Part shown: positions 4,904 through 10,520 of the stretch, one piece after another | Layout: each line of letters opens with the position of its first letter | Numbering within the stretch: the stretch's first letter is position 1 | Origin: Actinomycetes bacterium | Lineage (GTDB): Bacteria; Actinomycetota; Actinomycetes; Actinomycetales; Actinomycetaceae | Direction: 5' to 3' | Assembly (NCBI GenBank): GCA_023426345.1 | Contig: JAFAAX010000061.1 | Span: 1-10,520 of the forward strand | DNA length: 10,520 nucleotides | Notes under the pieces: model-generated | Told to the model about the DNA's origin: nothing | What the model saw: only the letters and a program-made list of their open reading frames with translations | Databases searched by the model: none | Program-made: the position numbers and the translations under genes

Positions 4904-6105
4904 TCAAGTACCTGGGCAGCAAGCGCGTCCTCGTCCCCGTGCTGGGGGCGATGGCCGCGGCCACCGGCGCCCGCACCGCGGTGGACCTCTTCACGGGCAC
5001 CACCCGCGTCGCACAGGAGTTCAAGCGGCTCGGCATGGCGGTGACGGCCTCGGACCTGGCGACCTATGCGGAGGTCCTGGCCCGCTGCTACATCGCGACC
5101 GATGCGCGGGCCGTCGACGCCGCCGCGCTCGCGGACGAGATCGACCGCCTCAACGCCCTGCCCGGGCGGCCCGGGTACGTCACACGGACCTTCTGCGAGG
5201 AGGCCCGCTACTTCCAGCCCGCCAACGGCGCGCGCATCGACGCGATCCGCGACGCGATCGAGGCCGACCACGGGCCCGGCGCCCCCGCGAGCGGGCGCCC
5301 CCGCGCGGGTGCGGGCGCGGACGAGGGGGCGCCCTCGTCCTCGTCAATGGGGAGGGGGACCGCGGCGGCGCCGCACGACCCCCTGTACCCGATCCTGCTG
5401 ACGTCCCTCATGGAGGCCGCGGACCGCGTCGACTCGACGACCGGCCAGCAGATGGCCTACCTCAAGCAATGGGCGGCGCGCGCCTCGAACCCGTTGCGCC
5501 TGCGGGCGCCCGAACTCCTGCCCGGTGCGGGCCGCGCGATCCGCGGTGACGCCCGCGAGGTCGCCCGCACGCTCCCCCCGGTGGACCTGGCGTACCTGGA
5601 TCCGCCCTACAACCAGCACCGCTACTTCGGGAACTACCACGTGTGGGAGACGCTGATCCGCTGGGACGCCCCCGAGACCTACGGCATCGCGCGCAAACGC
5701 GTCGACGCCCGCGACCCGTCCACGGGCAGCGACTTCAACCGCCGGCGCGAGATGCCGCCGGCCCTCGGCCAGGTGATCCGCGACGTCCGCGCGGGCGTCG
5801 TCATGGTGTCCTACAACGACGAGTCCTGGATCGACGTCCCCACCCTGGCCGCCTTCCTGCGCGATGCGGGGCACGCGGAGGTCCGGGTGCTCGGGTTCGA
5901 CTCGAAGCGCTACGTCGGCGCCCAGATCGGCATCTACAGCCCTGCCGGCCGGCGCGTGGGTCAGGTGGGGCGTCTGCGCAACACGGAGTACGTCTTCGTC
6001 GCCGGCCCGCGCGAGCAGGTCGAGGCGGCCGTCGCCGCGGGACAGGCTGCGGGCGGGGAGGTCGTCCCCGTCGTCGAGGGCGGTTCCCCGGGCTCCGTCT
6101 CCTGA
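4900..6105 (+). CDS. DNA adenine-N6 methyltransferase, D12 (Dam-like) class, orphan
   Basis: A 401-residue protein from ATG 4900 (MIKYLGSKRVLVPVLGAM). The N-terminal KYLGSKR and VDLFTGTTRVAQEFKRLG form the S-adenosylmethionine site of D12-class methylases (motif X, then motif I). DLAYLDPPYNQHRYFGNYHVWETL carries the catalytic DPPY motif IV near residue 230. The D12 class transfers a methyl group to the N6 of adenine in a short DNA target; that target cannot be read from sequence. No restriction endonuclease gene is adjacent, so it is probably an orphan methylase affecting expression, replication or repair. Residues ~126-157 are a low-complexity Gly/Ala/Pro/Ser linker containing an 8-bp DNA hairpin. 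ATG 4900 is chosen because conserved MIKYLGSKR starts there; it has no Shine-Dalgarno and follows the 22-bp repeats. Confidence 0.92.
   Translation: MIKYLGSKRVLVPVLGAMAAATGARTAVDLFTGTTRVAQEFKRLGMAVTASDLATYAEVLARCYIATDARAVDAAALADEIDRLNALPGRPGYVTRTFCEEARYFQPANGARIDAIRDAIEADHGPGAPASGRPRAGAGADEGAPSSSSMGRGTAAAPHDPLYPILLTSLMEAADRVDSTTGQQMAYLKQWAARASNPLRLRAPELLPGAGRAIRGDAREVARTLPPVDLAYLDPPYNQHRYFGNYHVWETLIRWDAPETYGIARKRVDARDPSTGSDFNRRREMPPALGQVIRDVRAGVVMVSYNDESWIDVPTLAAFLRDAGHAEVRVLGFDSKRYVGAQIGIYSPAGRRVGQVGRLRNTEYVFVAGPREQVEAAVAAGQAAGGEVVPVVEGGSPGSVS
5320..5339. repeat. Perfect 8-bp inverted repeat GACGAGGG-GGCG-CCCTCGTC inside the methylase linker
   Basis: The arms at 5320-5327 and 5332-5339 are exact complements with the 4-base centre GGCG. 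The sequence encodes part of the low-complexity linker (DEGAPSS). It contains the 10-mer GACGAGGGCG (reverse strand), which recurs at several other places in the window in unrelated frames. Confidence 0.6.
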
Positions 6106-6149
6106 CCGGGGGCCCGCCCGTCCCGCGTCCGCTCGTTCCGGGGTGGGTG

Positions 6150-6203
6150 GCCCTCGACGACGAGGGCGCGACTCCCCGACGAGGGCGCCGCCGGACGCCC
6201 TCG
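6150..6203 (+). terminator. Two tandem GC-rich hairpins, probable terminator after the methylase gene
   Basis: Stem 1 is GCCCTCG/CGAGGGC (6150-6156 with 6161-6167, 4-base loop). Stem 2 is CGAGGGCG/CGCCCTCG (6180-6187 with 6196-6203, 8-base loop). They start 45 bases after the methylase stop and end just before the next promoter block. There is no U-tract, which is usual for high-GC actinobacterial terminators and leaves termination an inference. Confidence 0.5.
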
Positions 6204-6210
6204 GCTGTCA

Positions 6211-6271
6211 GGGACCTGAGTCCCATGAGCCGCAGGTGCGCGGGATCTACTGTTTGTACCAGCTGGTTCAA
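6211..6271 (+). promoter_or_regulatory. Promoter/operator block of the dehydrogenase-dehydratase-reductase operon
   Basis: In order: near-palindrome GGGACCTGAGTCCC (6211-6224), -35-like ATGAGC (6225-6230), a 17-base spacer, -10 TACTGT (6248-6253, TANNNT), then the 18-bp palindrome TTGTACCAGCTGGTTCAA (6254-6271), symmetric except for one base pair. The second palindrome covers the expected start site, a classic repressor position, and the first abuts the -35, as for an activator or second repressor dimer. The whole arrangement recurs at 10274-10337 with spacing changed by one base. TTGTAC-type half sites resemble GntR-family operators such as AraR's, but the regulator is not in the window. Confidence 0.65.
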
Positions 6272-6308
6272 CAGAGCGCGTGCCTCAGGGACCACGACAG
6301 ACCCCGGC

Positions 6309-6323
6309 CCGACGAGTCGTCGG
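6309..6323. promoter_or_regulatory. 15-bp palindrome CCGACGA-G-TCGTCGG in the operon leader
   Basis: Perfect 7-bp arms around a single base, within the roughly 140-base untranslated leader between the promoter block and ATG 6399. A 1-base loop cannot form a good RNA hairpin, so if functional it would be a protein site on DNA. The second control block's shorter leader has no matching copy. Confidence 0.3.
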
Positions 6324-6398
6324 CGGTCGCGTCCCGGTCGTGCACCGTCTGAGCGAGCCCCACGGCAATGCCGCCCGACAACGACAAAGGAGTACGTC

Positions 6399-7277
6399 AT
6401 GGAGGCAGAGATCTCCCAAAGGATCACGGGTCGGACCGAACTGCTCGGATTGATCGCCTATCCCATCCGCCACAGCCAGTCGCCGCGCATGCACAATCTG
6501 GCGCTGGCGAAGCTGGGCCTCGACTACGCCTACCTCTGCTTCGAGATCGACGACCAGGAGCTCCCCGCCGCCCTGGACGCGCTGCGGACCCTCAAGGTGC
6601 GCGGCTGGAACGTCTCGATGCCGAACAAGGTCCCGATCGTCCCGCTCCTCGACCACGTGTCCCCGGCCGTCGAGATGATCGGCGCCTGCAACACCGTCGT
6701 CAACGACAATGGCGTGCTCACCGGCCACATCACGGACGGCATCGGCTATGTGGAGGCCCTGGCCGATGAGGGGATCGCCGCCGAGGGGCTCAGACTCACG
6801 CAGATCGGGGCCGGCGGCGTCGGGACGGCCATCGCCGTGCAGTGCGCGCTGAGCGGCGCCGAGCGCATCGACCTCTTCAACCGCCGGGATCCGATGTGGG
6901 AGAAGGCCGAGCAGACGGTCGCCACCATCCGCGCGAGGACGTCGACGGAGGTCTCCCTCCACGACCTCGACGAGCTGGAGGCCTTCCGCGAGTCCGTGGC
7001 CGGCGCCGATGTCCTGGCCAACACGACCAACGTGGGCATGGGCAAGCTCGAGGGCGTCAGCCCGCTGCCGGACCCCTCGGTCCTGCGTTCCGACCTGTTC
7101 GTGTCCGAGGTCGTCTACTCTCCGCTCAAGACCCGGTTCCTCGAGCAGGCCGATCAGGCCGGCTGCCGGTTCATGAACGGCATCCCGCTGATGCTGCATC
7201 AGGGCGCGGCGGCGTTCAAGCTGTGGACGGGAGAGGACATGCCCCTTGACTACGTCCGCGAGCATCTGTTCGAGTGA
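6399..7277 (+). CDS. ydiB: YdiB-type quinate/shikimate dehydrogenase
   Basis: A 292-residue protein, preceded by AAAGGAG six bases before ATG 6399. It oxidises shikimate to 3-dehydroshikimate and, in the YdiB group, quinate to 3-dehydroquinate, reversibly, with NAD(P). Visible motifs: AYPIRHSQSPRMHN with substrate-binding Ser26 and Ser28, NVSMPNK with catalytic Lys77, GACNTVVNDNGVLTGHITD with Asp113, nucleotide loop GAGGVG at 137-142, NRRD at 161-164, TNVGM, and GIPLMLHQGAAAFKLWTG with Gln268. The SMPNK and NRRD forms match E. coli YdiB rather than AroE; the Asp after NRR favours NAD over NADP. The next gene is a dehydroquinate dehydratase, as in E. coli ydiB-aroD. Together with the reductase gene this points to catabolism or electron disposal rather than aromatic biosynthesis, though a biosynthetic role cannot be excluded. 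Confidence 0.9.
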   Translation: MEAEISQRITGRTELLGLIAYPIRHSQSPRMHNLALAKLGLDYAYLCFEIDDQELPAALDALRTLKVRGWNVSMPNKVPIVPLLDHVSPAVEMIGACNTVVNDNGVLTGHITDGIGYVEALADEGIAAEGLRLTQIGAGGVGTAIAVQCALSGAERIDLFNRRDPMWEKAEQTVATIRARTSTEVSLHDLDELEAFRESVAGADVLANTTNVGMGKLEGVSPLPDPSVLRSDLFVSEVVYSPLKTRFLEQADQAGCRFMNGIPLMLHQGAAAFKLWTGEDMPLDYVREHLFE

Positions 7278-7326
7278 CATCCGACCATGGCGAACCCCAT
7301 GTCCAACGATTGCTGAGCGAGGCGAC

Positions 7327-8079
7327 ATGACAGTGCGAATCGGCGACGTCGAGGTGGGCGGCGGAGTCCCGAAGGTGATCGTCCCGATCACCCCCGCGAA
7401 CGGCGAGGAACTGCTCCGCCAGATCCGGCCCGCCGTCGAGGCCCGCCCGGACCTCATCGAATGGCGGATCGACCACCTGGACGACGTGTCGGAGGAGTCG
7501 GTGACGGGCCTGGGGGCGACGCTCAGGTCCGAGCTGGACGGCATTCCCGTCCTCGTCACGTTCCGCACCTCCGATGAGGGCGGCGAGCGGGAGATCCCGG
7601 CCGATGACTACGCGGCGCTCTACGGCGCCGTCATCGCGGCCGGCGTCGCGGACGCGGTGGACGTCGAGACGGCGCGGGACGCGGCGGCCGTCGCGCGGAT
7701 CGTCGCCGCCGCCCACGCCGCGGGGGTCGCCGTGATCGGCTCGTTCCACGACTTCGGCGGCACGCCCCCGGTCGAGGGGATCGTCGGGCGTCTGGTGGGG
7801 CAGGCGGAGCTGGGCGTCGACATCTGCAAGGTCGCGGTGATGCCGGAGTCCGCCGAGGACGTGCTCGCGCTGATGAGCGCCACCGCGCAGGCCTCCGCCC
7901 GCCTGGAGCAGCCTCTCATCACGATGTCCATGGGCGGCAAGGGCGTCGTCTCCCGTCTGGCGGGCGAGATCGTCGGATCCTCGGCCACCTTCGGCATGGT
8001 CGGGAACCCGTCCGCGCCGGGCCAGGTCGCGGTCGACGAGCTCCGTCGGGCCCTCGCCCTCATCCACAGCTCCCTCTAG
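7327..8079 (+). CDS. aroD: Type I 3-dehydroquinate dehydratase
   Basis: A 250-residue protein, the usual length for the type I family, starting MTVRIGDVEVGGGVPKVIVPI at ATG 7327 after a weak GCGAGG. It interconverts 3-dehydroquinate and 3-dehydroshikimate through a Schiff base. Conserved sites are present: EWRIDHLDD, FRTSDEGGE with Glu84, GSFHDFGGTP with His141, DICKVAVMP with Schiff-base Lys168, and the flexible SAPGQV loop near the C-terminus. These equal Glu86, His143 and Lys170 of the Salmonella enzyme. It begins 49 bases after the dehydrogenase stop and is surely co-transcribed. Many actinobacteria use the unrelated type II enzyme for biosynthesis, so a type I copy in this setting suggests a dedicated quinate/shikimate route. 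Whether the genome also has a type II enzyme cannot be seen. Confidence 0.93.
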   Translation: MTVRIGDVEVGGGVPKVIVPITPANGEELLRQIRPAVEARPDLIEWRIDHLDDVSEESVTGLGATLRSELDGIPVLVTFRTSDEGGEREIPADDYAALYGAVIAAGVADAVDVETARDAAAVARIVAAAHAAGVAVIGSFHDFGGTPPVEGIVGRLVGQAELGVDICKVAVMPESAEDVLALMSATAQASARLEQPLITMSMGGKGVVSRLAGEIVGSSATFGMVGNPSAPGQVAVDELRRALALIHSSL

Positions 8080-8095
8080 CGGGGCGGCGCCGCGC

Positions 8096-8119
8096 GGCTC
8101 CGGAGGGGCGCCCGGAGCC
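8096..8119 (+). terminator. GC-rich hairpin between the dehydratase and reductase genes
   Basis: GGCTCCGG (8096-8103) and CCGGAGCC (8112-8119) form a perfect 8-bp stem with an 8-base loop, 17 bases after the dehydratase stop. No U-tract follows. It could act as a partial terminator or RNA-processing point that sets different levels of the upstream and downstream genes. Confidence 0.4.
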
Positions 8120-8154
8120 CGTGTCGGCGGTCGGCATCGCACTGCGGGCCTCTG

Positions 8155-8203
8155 TGTGCACGGCACATAGTTTTCAAACAATCATTAAGCAGGAGCACAG
8201 ACC
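8155..8203 (+). promoter_or_regulatory. Palindrome and A/T-rich leader before the reductase gene
   Basis: TGTGC-ACG-GCACA (8155-8167) is a 13-bp inverted repeat. It is followed by an unusually A/T-rich stretch (8168-8189) and the ribosome binding site AGGAG (8191-8195), eight bases before ATG 8204. The A/T-richness may be an internal promoter or simply an unstructured translation-start region. I see no convincing paired -35/-10. Confidence 0.3.
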
Positions 8204-10267
8204 ATGAATCAGCTGTCCATCCGACCTGCGCCGATCGACGTCCCGGTCGATCTCCGAGACCCGGCCCCGAGCACGCCGAACGTGCTGTCACCGTTCCGGG
8301 TGCGCGGGCTCACGCTGCGCAACCGGATCGTCATGCCGCCGATGGGCACGAACTTCGCCCTTCCGGACGGCACGGTCTCCGACCACCAGATCGCGTACTA
8401 CGGGGAACGCGCGCGGGGCGGCGTCGGGCTCATCATCGTCGAGAACGCGTGCGTGACCTTCCCGGCCGGCTCCAACGGCACGACCCAGCTCCGGCTCGAC
8501 CACGATCGGTACATCCCCCGGCTCTGGGAGCTCACGGAGACCATCCACTCCTATGGGGCCAAGGCCGCGATCCAGATCAACCACTCGGGCGGCTCGGCCA
8601 ATCCATCGCGCACCGGCACCGCCGCCAGGTCGTCGTCGGACGTGCCGTCGAAACCCGGGGCGGCCGCCCCGTCGGGACTGAACGTCGACGAGATCGCCTC
8701 GATCGTCGCGGACTATGCGGCGGCGGCGCGCCGCGCGCAGCGGGCGGGCTTCGACATCGTCGAGATCCACGCCGGCCACTCGTACCTCATCTCGGAGTTC
8801 CTCTCCCCCTACTACAACAAACGGACCGACGACTACGGCGGATCGCCGGAGAACCGCGCGCGGATCCTCAGCGAGGTCCTGGACGCGACGCGGGCCGCCG
8901 TCGGGCCCCGCATGCCGGTCTTCATCCGGGTGAGCGCCGACGAGCTCGTCCAGGGGGGCAACACGCTCGAGGACACCGTCGAGATCCTGGGCGGCATCGC
9001 GGACAAGGTCGACGTCATCGACGTCTCGGCGGCCCTGGCCTTCAACCTGCAGTACCAGATCGACCGCATGGACCTGCCCGACGGCTGGCGGTCCGGCATG
9101 GCGGCGCGGGTGCGCGAGGCCACCGGCCGTCCGACCATCACCAGCGGCAACATCCGCGATCCCCGCGTCGCGGAGGAGATCGTGGCCGAGGGCCGCGCGG
9201 ACCTGGTCGCCATCGGCCGCGGGCTGATCGCCGATCCCCATTGGGTCCGCAAGCTCCAGGCGGGATGCGCCGATCAGATCGTCGATTGCATCTCCTGCAA
9301 CATCGGGTGCGCGGACCACCGGATCCGGCTGGACCGCCCGATCCGCTGCACCGTCAACCCGGATGTCATCGGGACCCACGACCATCACGGCCGCCGGGTC
9401 ACGAGGCCGACGGTCGTGGCCGTCGCCGGCGGCGGCGTCGGCGGCCTGGAGGCGGCCTGCACCGCCGCCGAGGTCGGGTGCCGGGTGACGCTCTTCGAGG
9501 CGCGCGAGACGATCGGCGGGCGCGTCGGCGATGCCGTGCGGCTCCCGCAGAAGCGCCGCATCGCCGGCTATCTGGCGTTCCTGGCCCAGCGCGCCGCGCG
9601 CGCGGGCGTCGACATCCGTGTGAACTCGCCAGTGGACGCCCAGGGGCTGGAGGCGATCCATCCCGATGTCGTCGTCACCGCGACCGGGTCGGAACCGGCC
9701 TTCCCGCCGGTCCCCGGCCTGCGCGAGCGGGTCGACCAGGAGGGCACGCGGGTGTTCTCGATCGCAGGCATGCTCGACCATCTCGATCAGATGTCCGACG
9801 AGGCCGGCAAGGACGTCGTGGTGGTCGGCGCCGGCGCCGTGGGCCTGGACGTCGTCGAGCACCTCACCGAGGTGGTCGGGGCCCATGTCACGCTGGTCGA
9901 GATGGCGCCGGCGATCGGGTCGGACCTCGATCTCATCACCCGGCTCCAGATGGTCGAGATGATCGAGAAGAACGCGGTCACGGTGCTGACGTCGACGGCC
10001 CTGCAATCGGTCGGCGACGGCTTCGTGACGGTCCGCGACATGGAGGGTCGGGAACGGCGGATCCAGGCCGCGGCGACCTTCGTCTGCCTGGGCATGCGCC
10101 CCGTCCAGGATCTCTGGACGGAGGCGGAGCGCCTCTTCCGGTCGGCGGGCACGGTGGTCGTCAACCTGGGAGACTCCTCGGGAGTCGGCAAGATCATCGA
10201 TGCCACCGCCGCAGGCCGGGGGATCCTCGCGGTGCTGGAGGACATCGGGGCGCTCGAATCCGCGTGA
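8204..10267 (+). CDS. Old Yellow Enzyme-type NADH:flavin/Fe-S oxidoreductase (2-enoate / 2,4-dienoyl-CoA reductase family)
   Basis: A 687-residue three-module enzyme. Residues ~27-355 form the FMN-binding TIM barrel (LRNRIVMPPMGTNFA; HAGHSYLISEFLSP with His189, His192, Tyr194; NKRTDDYGG). Cys362, 365, 369 and 382 (CX2CX3CX12C) hold a 4Fe-4S cluster. AGGGVGGLEAA near 408-418 binds FAD, and VVVVGAGAVGLDVV near 537-550 binds NAD(P)H. This layout matches E. coli FadH, clostridial 2-enoate reductase and BaiCD/BaiH, which pass electrons from NAD(P)H via FAD, Fe-S and FMN to an activated C=C. In this operon the likely substrate is a cyclohexene acid such as 3-dehydroshikimate (a conjugated enone) or shikimate; that is inference. 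The first ~26 residues are an extra N-terminal tail. Start ATG 8204 has AGGAG eight bases upstream. No signal peptide, so cytoplasmic. Confidence 0.93.
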   Translation: MNQLSIRPAPIDVPVDLRDPAPSTPNVLSPFRVRGLTLRNRIVMPPMGTNFALPDGTVSDHQIAYYGERARGGVGLIIVENACVTFPAGSNGTTQLRLDHDRYIPRLWELTETIHSYGAKAAIQINHSGGSANPSRTGTAARSSSDVPSKPGAAAPSGLNVDEIASIVADYAAAARRAQRAGFDIVEIHAGHSYLISEFLSPYYNKRTDDYGGSPENRARILSEVLDATRAAVGPRMPVFIRVSADELVQGGNTLEDTVEILGGIADKVDVIDVSAALAFNLQYQIDRMDLPDGWRSGMAARVREATGRPTITSGNIRDPRVAEEIVAEGRADLVAIGRGLIADPHWVRKLQAGCADQIVDCISCNIGCADHRIRLDRPIRCTVNPDVIGTHDHHGRRVTRPTVVAVAGGGVGGLEAACTAAEVGCRVTLFEARETIGGRVGDAVRLPQKRRIAGYLAFLAQRAARAGVDIRVNSPVDAQGLEAIHPDVVVTATGSEPAFPPVPGLRERVDQEGTRVFSIAGMLDHLDQMSDEAGKDVVVVGAGAVGLDVVEHLTEVVGAHVTLVEMAPAIGSDLDLITRLQMVEMIEKNAVTVLTSTALQSVGDGFVTVRDMEGRERRIQAAATFVCLGMRPVQDLWTEAERLFRSAGTVVVNLGDSSGVGKIIDATAAGRGILAVLEDIGALESA

Positions 10268-10273
10268 GGCCCT

Positions 10274-10337
10274 GGGACCAGGGTCCCATGACCGCGCGCG
10301 CTCGGGACAGTAGGTTTGTACTACCCGGTTAGTTCAA
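10274..10337 (+). promoter_or_regulatory. Second copy of the promoter/operator block, before the last gene
   Basis: In order: palindrome GGGACCAGGGTCCC (10274-10287), -35-like ATGACC (10288-10293), a 17-base spacer, -10 TAGGTT (10311-10316), then a 22-bp palindrome of the form TTGNACTA-N6-TAGTNCAA (10316-10337) on the expected start site. The GGGACC palindrome begins six bases after the reductase stop and alone could pass for a terminator. Its recurrence at 6211 in the same position relative to the promoter argues for a regulatory role. A leader of about 70 bases leads to ATG 10407. Confidence 0.65.
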
Positions 10338-10406
10338 GTGGATGTCGCGGCTGCGCCCAGCGGCGCCGTCCGGTTGCCGGCATGTGTTCCATCGAGGGAG
10401 ATGTTG

Positions 10407-10520
10407 ATGATCGTTGAGAAGCCGAAGGATGAGGAGGAGTTCCAGCGTTATCTCATGGAGATTCGTGAGTTGGCGCAGGGGCCCTTTGATGAGATGCAGG
10501 TTGAGATCGAGGTGACGAAT
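10407..10520 (+). CDS. Start of an uncharacterised gene, possibly an acyl-CoA dehydrogenase (cut by the right edge)
   Basis: Only 38 codons are visible, starting MIVEKPKDEEEFQRYLMEI. ATG 10407 is preferred over ATG 10401 because GAGGGAG (10394-10400) then sits six bases upstream instead of touching the start codon. The fragment is acidic and helical. The run RELAQGPFDEMQVEIEVTN resembles the first helices of acyl-CoA dehydrogenases, where an N-terminal helix precedes EIExTNxFP; this is a weak call. Shared control elements link it to the quinate/shikimate operon, and in E. coli the ydiB-aroD neighbourhood also includes an acyl-CoA dehydrogenase-like gene (ydiO). About ten of 38 codons end in T (GTT, TAT, TTT, AAT, CGT), unlike the neighbouring genes, so it may have a different origin or expression level. 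Confidence 0.5.
   Translation, partial: MIVEKPKDEEEFQRYLMEIRELAQGPFDEMQVEIEVTN

Noticed and set aside
3242..5036. Very long minus-strand open frames (494 and 596 residues) opposite kinase and methylase
   Set aside because: The plus strand carries unmistakable PfkB and DPPY-methylase motifs. The minus frames are Arg/Ala/Pro-rich and lack domains.
8288..10006. 572-residue minus-strand open frame opposite the flavin/Fe-S reductase
   Set aside because: It is antisense to a full set of conserved OYE, Fe-S and nucleotide-binding motifs. Its Asp/Arg/His-rich composition is typical of a mirror frame.
10274..10287. GGGACC palindrome as only a terminator of the reductase gene
   Set aside because: A 14-bp stem with a 2-base loop makes a poor RNA hairpin, no T-tract follows, and the same palindrome recurs at 6211 in the same position relative to a promoter. 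A dual role is still possible.
10401..10406. ATG 10401 as start of the last gene
   Set aside because: It would touch the GAGGGAG ribosome binding site with no spacer, while ATG 10407 gives normal spacing.

Overview
The window is very GC-rich, with third codon positions almost all G or C, and is gene-dense. The protein families present (a HrpA helicase, an orphan MIKYLGSKR-type adenine methylase, Arg/Gly/Pro-rich extensions) and the SD-poor, leaderless-looking starts suggest a high-GC actinobacterium. An Actinomyces-like member of the Actinomycetaceae is my best guess, but there is no rRNA or other phylogenetic marker to confirm it.

Layout: (1) 1-1108, minus strand: N-terminal part of a DEAH-box helicase (HrpA) running off the left edge. 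(2) 1109-1405: regulatory intergenic region. (3) 1406-1931, plus strand: overlapping two-gene cassette that looks like a toxin-antitoxin module (small basic protein followed by a ribbon-helix-helix protein). (4) 1932-2203: non-coding region with a perfect 21-bp inverted repeat about 130 bp across; its right arm supplies the stop codon of the next gene. (5) 2193-3233, minus: single-pass membrane-anchored extracytoplasmic protein of unknown function. (6) 3480-6105, plus: PfkB-family sugar kinase and a D12-class DNA adenine methyltransferase. They are joined by a 33-codon mini-ORF built from 22-bp tandem repeats and linked to both genes by ATGA overlaps. (7) 6106-6398: tandem hairpins (likely terminator), then a promoter/operator block. 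(8) 6399-10267, plus: three-gene metabolic cluster of a YdiB-type quinate/shikimate dehydrogenase, a type I 3-dehydroquinate dehydratase and a large Old Yellow Enzyme-type flavin/Fe-S reductase. (9) 10268-10406: a second copy of the promoter/operator block. (10) 10407-end: start of another gene, possibly an acyl-CoA dehydrogenase.

The most interesting part is the right-hand 4.3 kb. The dehydrogenase and dehydratase interconvert shikimate, 3-dehydroshikimate, 3-dehydroquinate and quinate. The neighbouring enoate-reductase-like enzyme has the right chemistry to reduce the conjugated C=C of dehydroshikimate or shikimate. Two nearly identical control blocks (GGGACC-N2-RGTCCC palindrome, 17-nt-spaced promoter, TTGNAC...GTNCAA palindrome on the start site) lie before the operon and before the final gene. 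This suggests one regulon for reductive quinate/shikimate use, possibly continuing through CoA-ester chemistry beyond the window. That pathway is inference; the enzyme families and the duplicated control block are directly visible.
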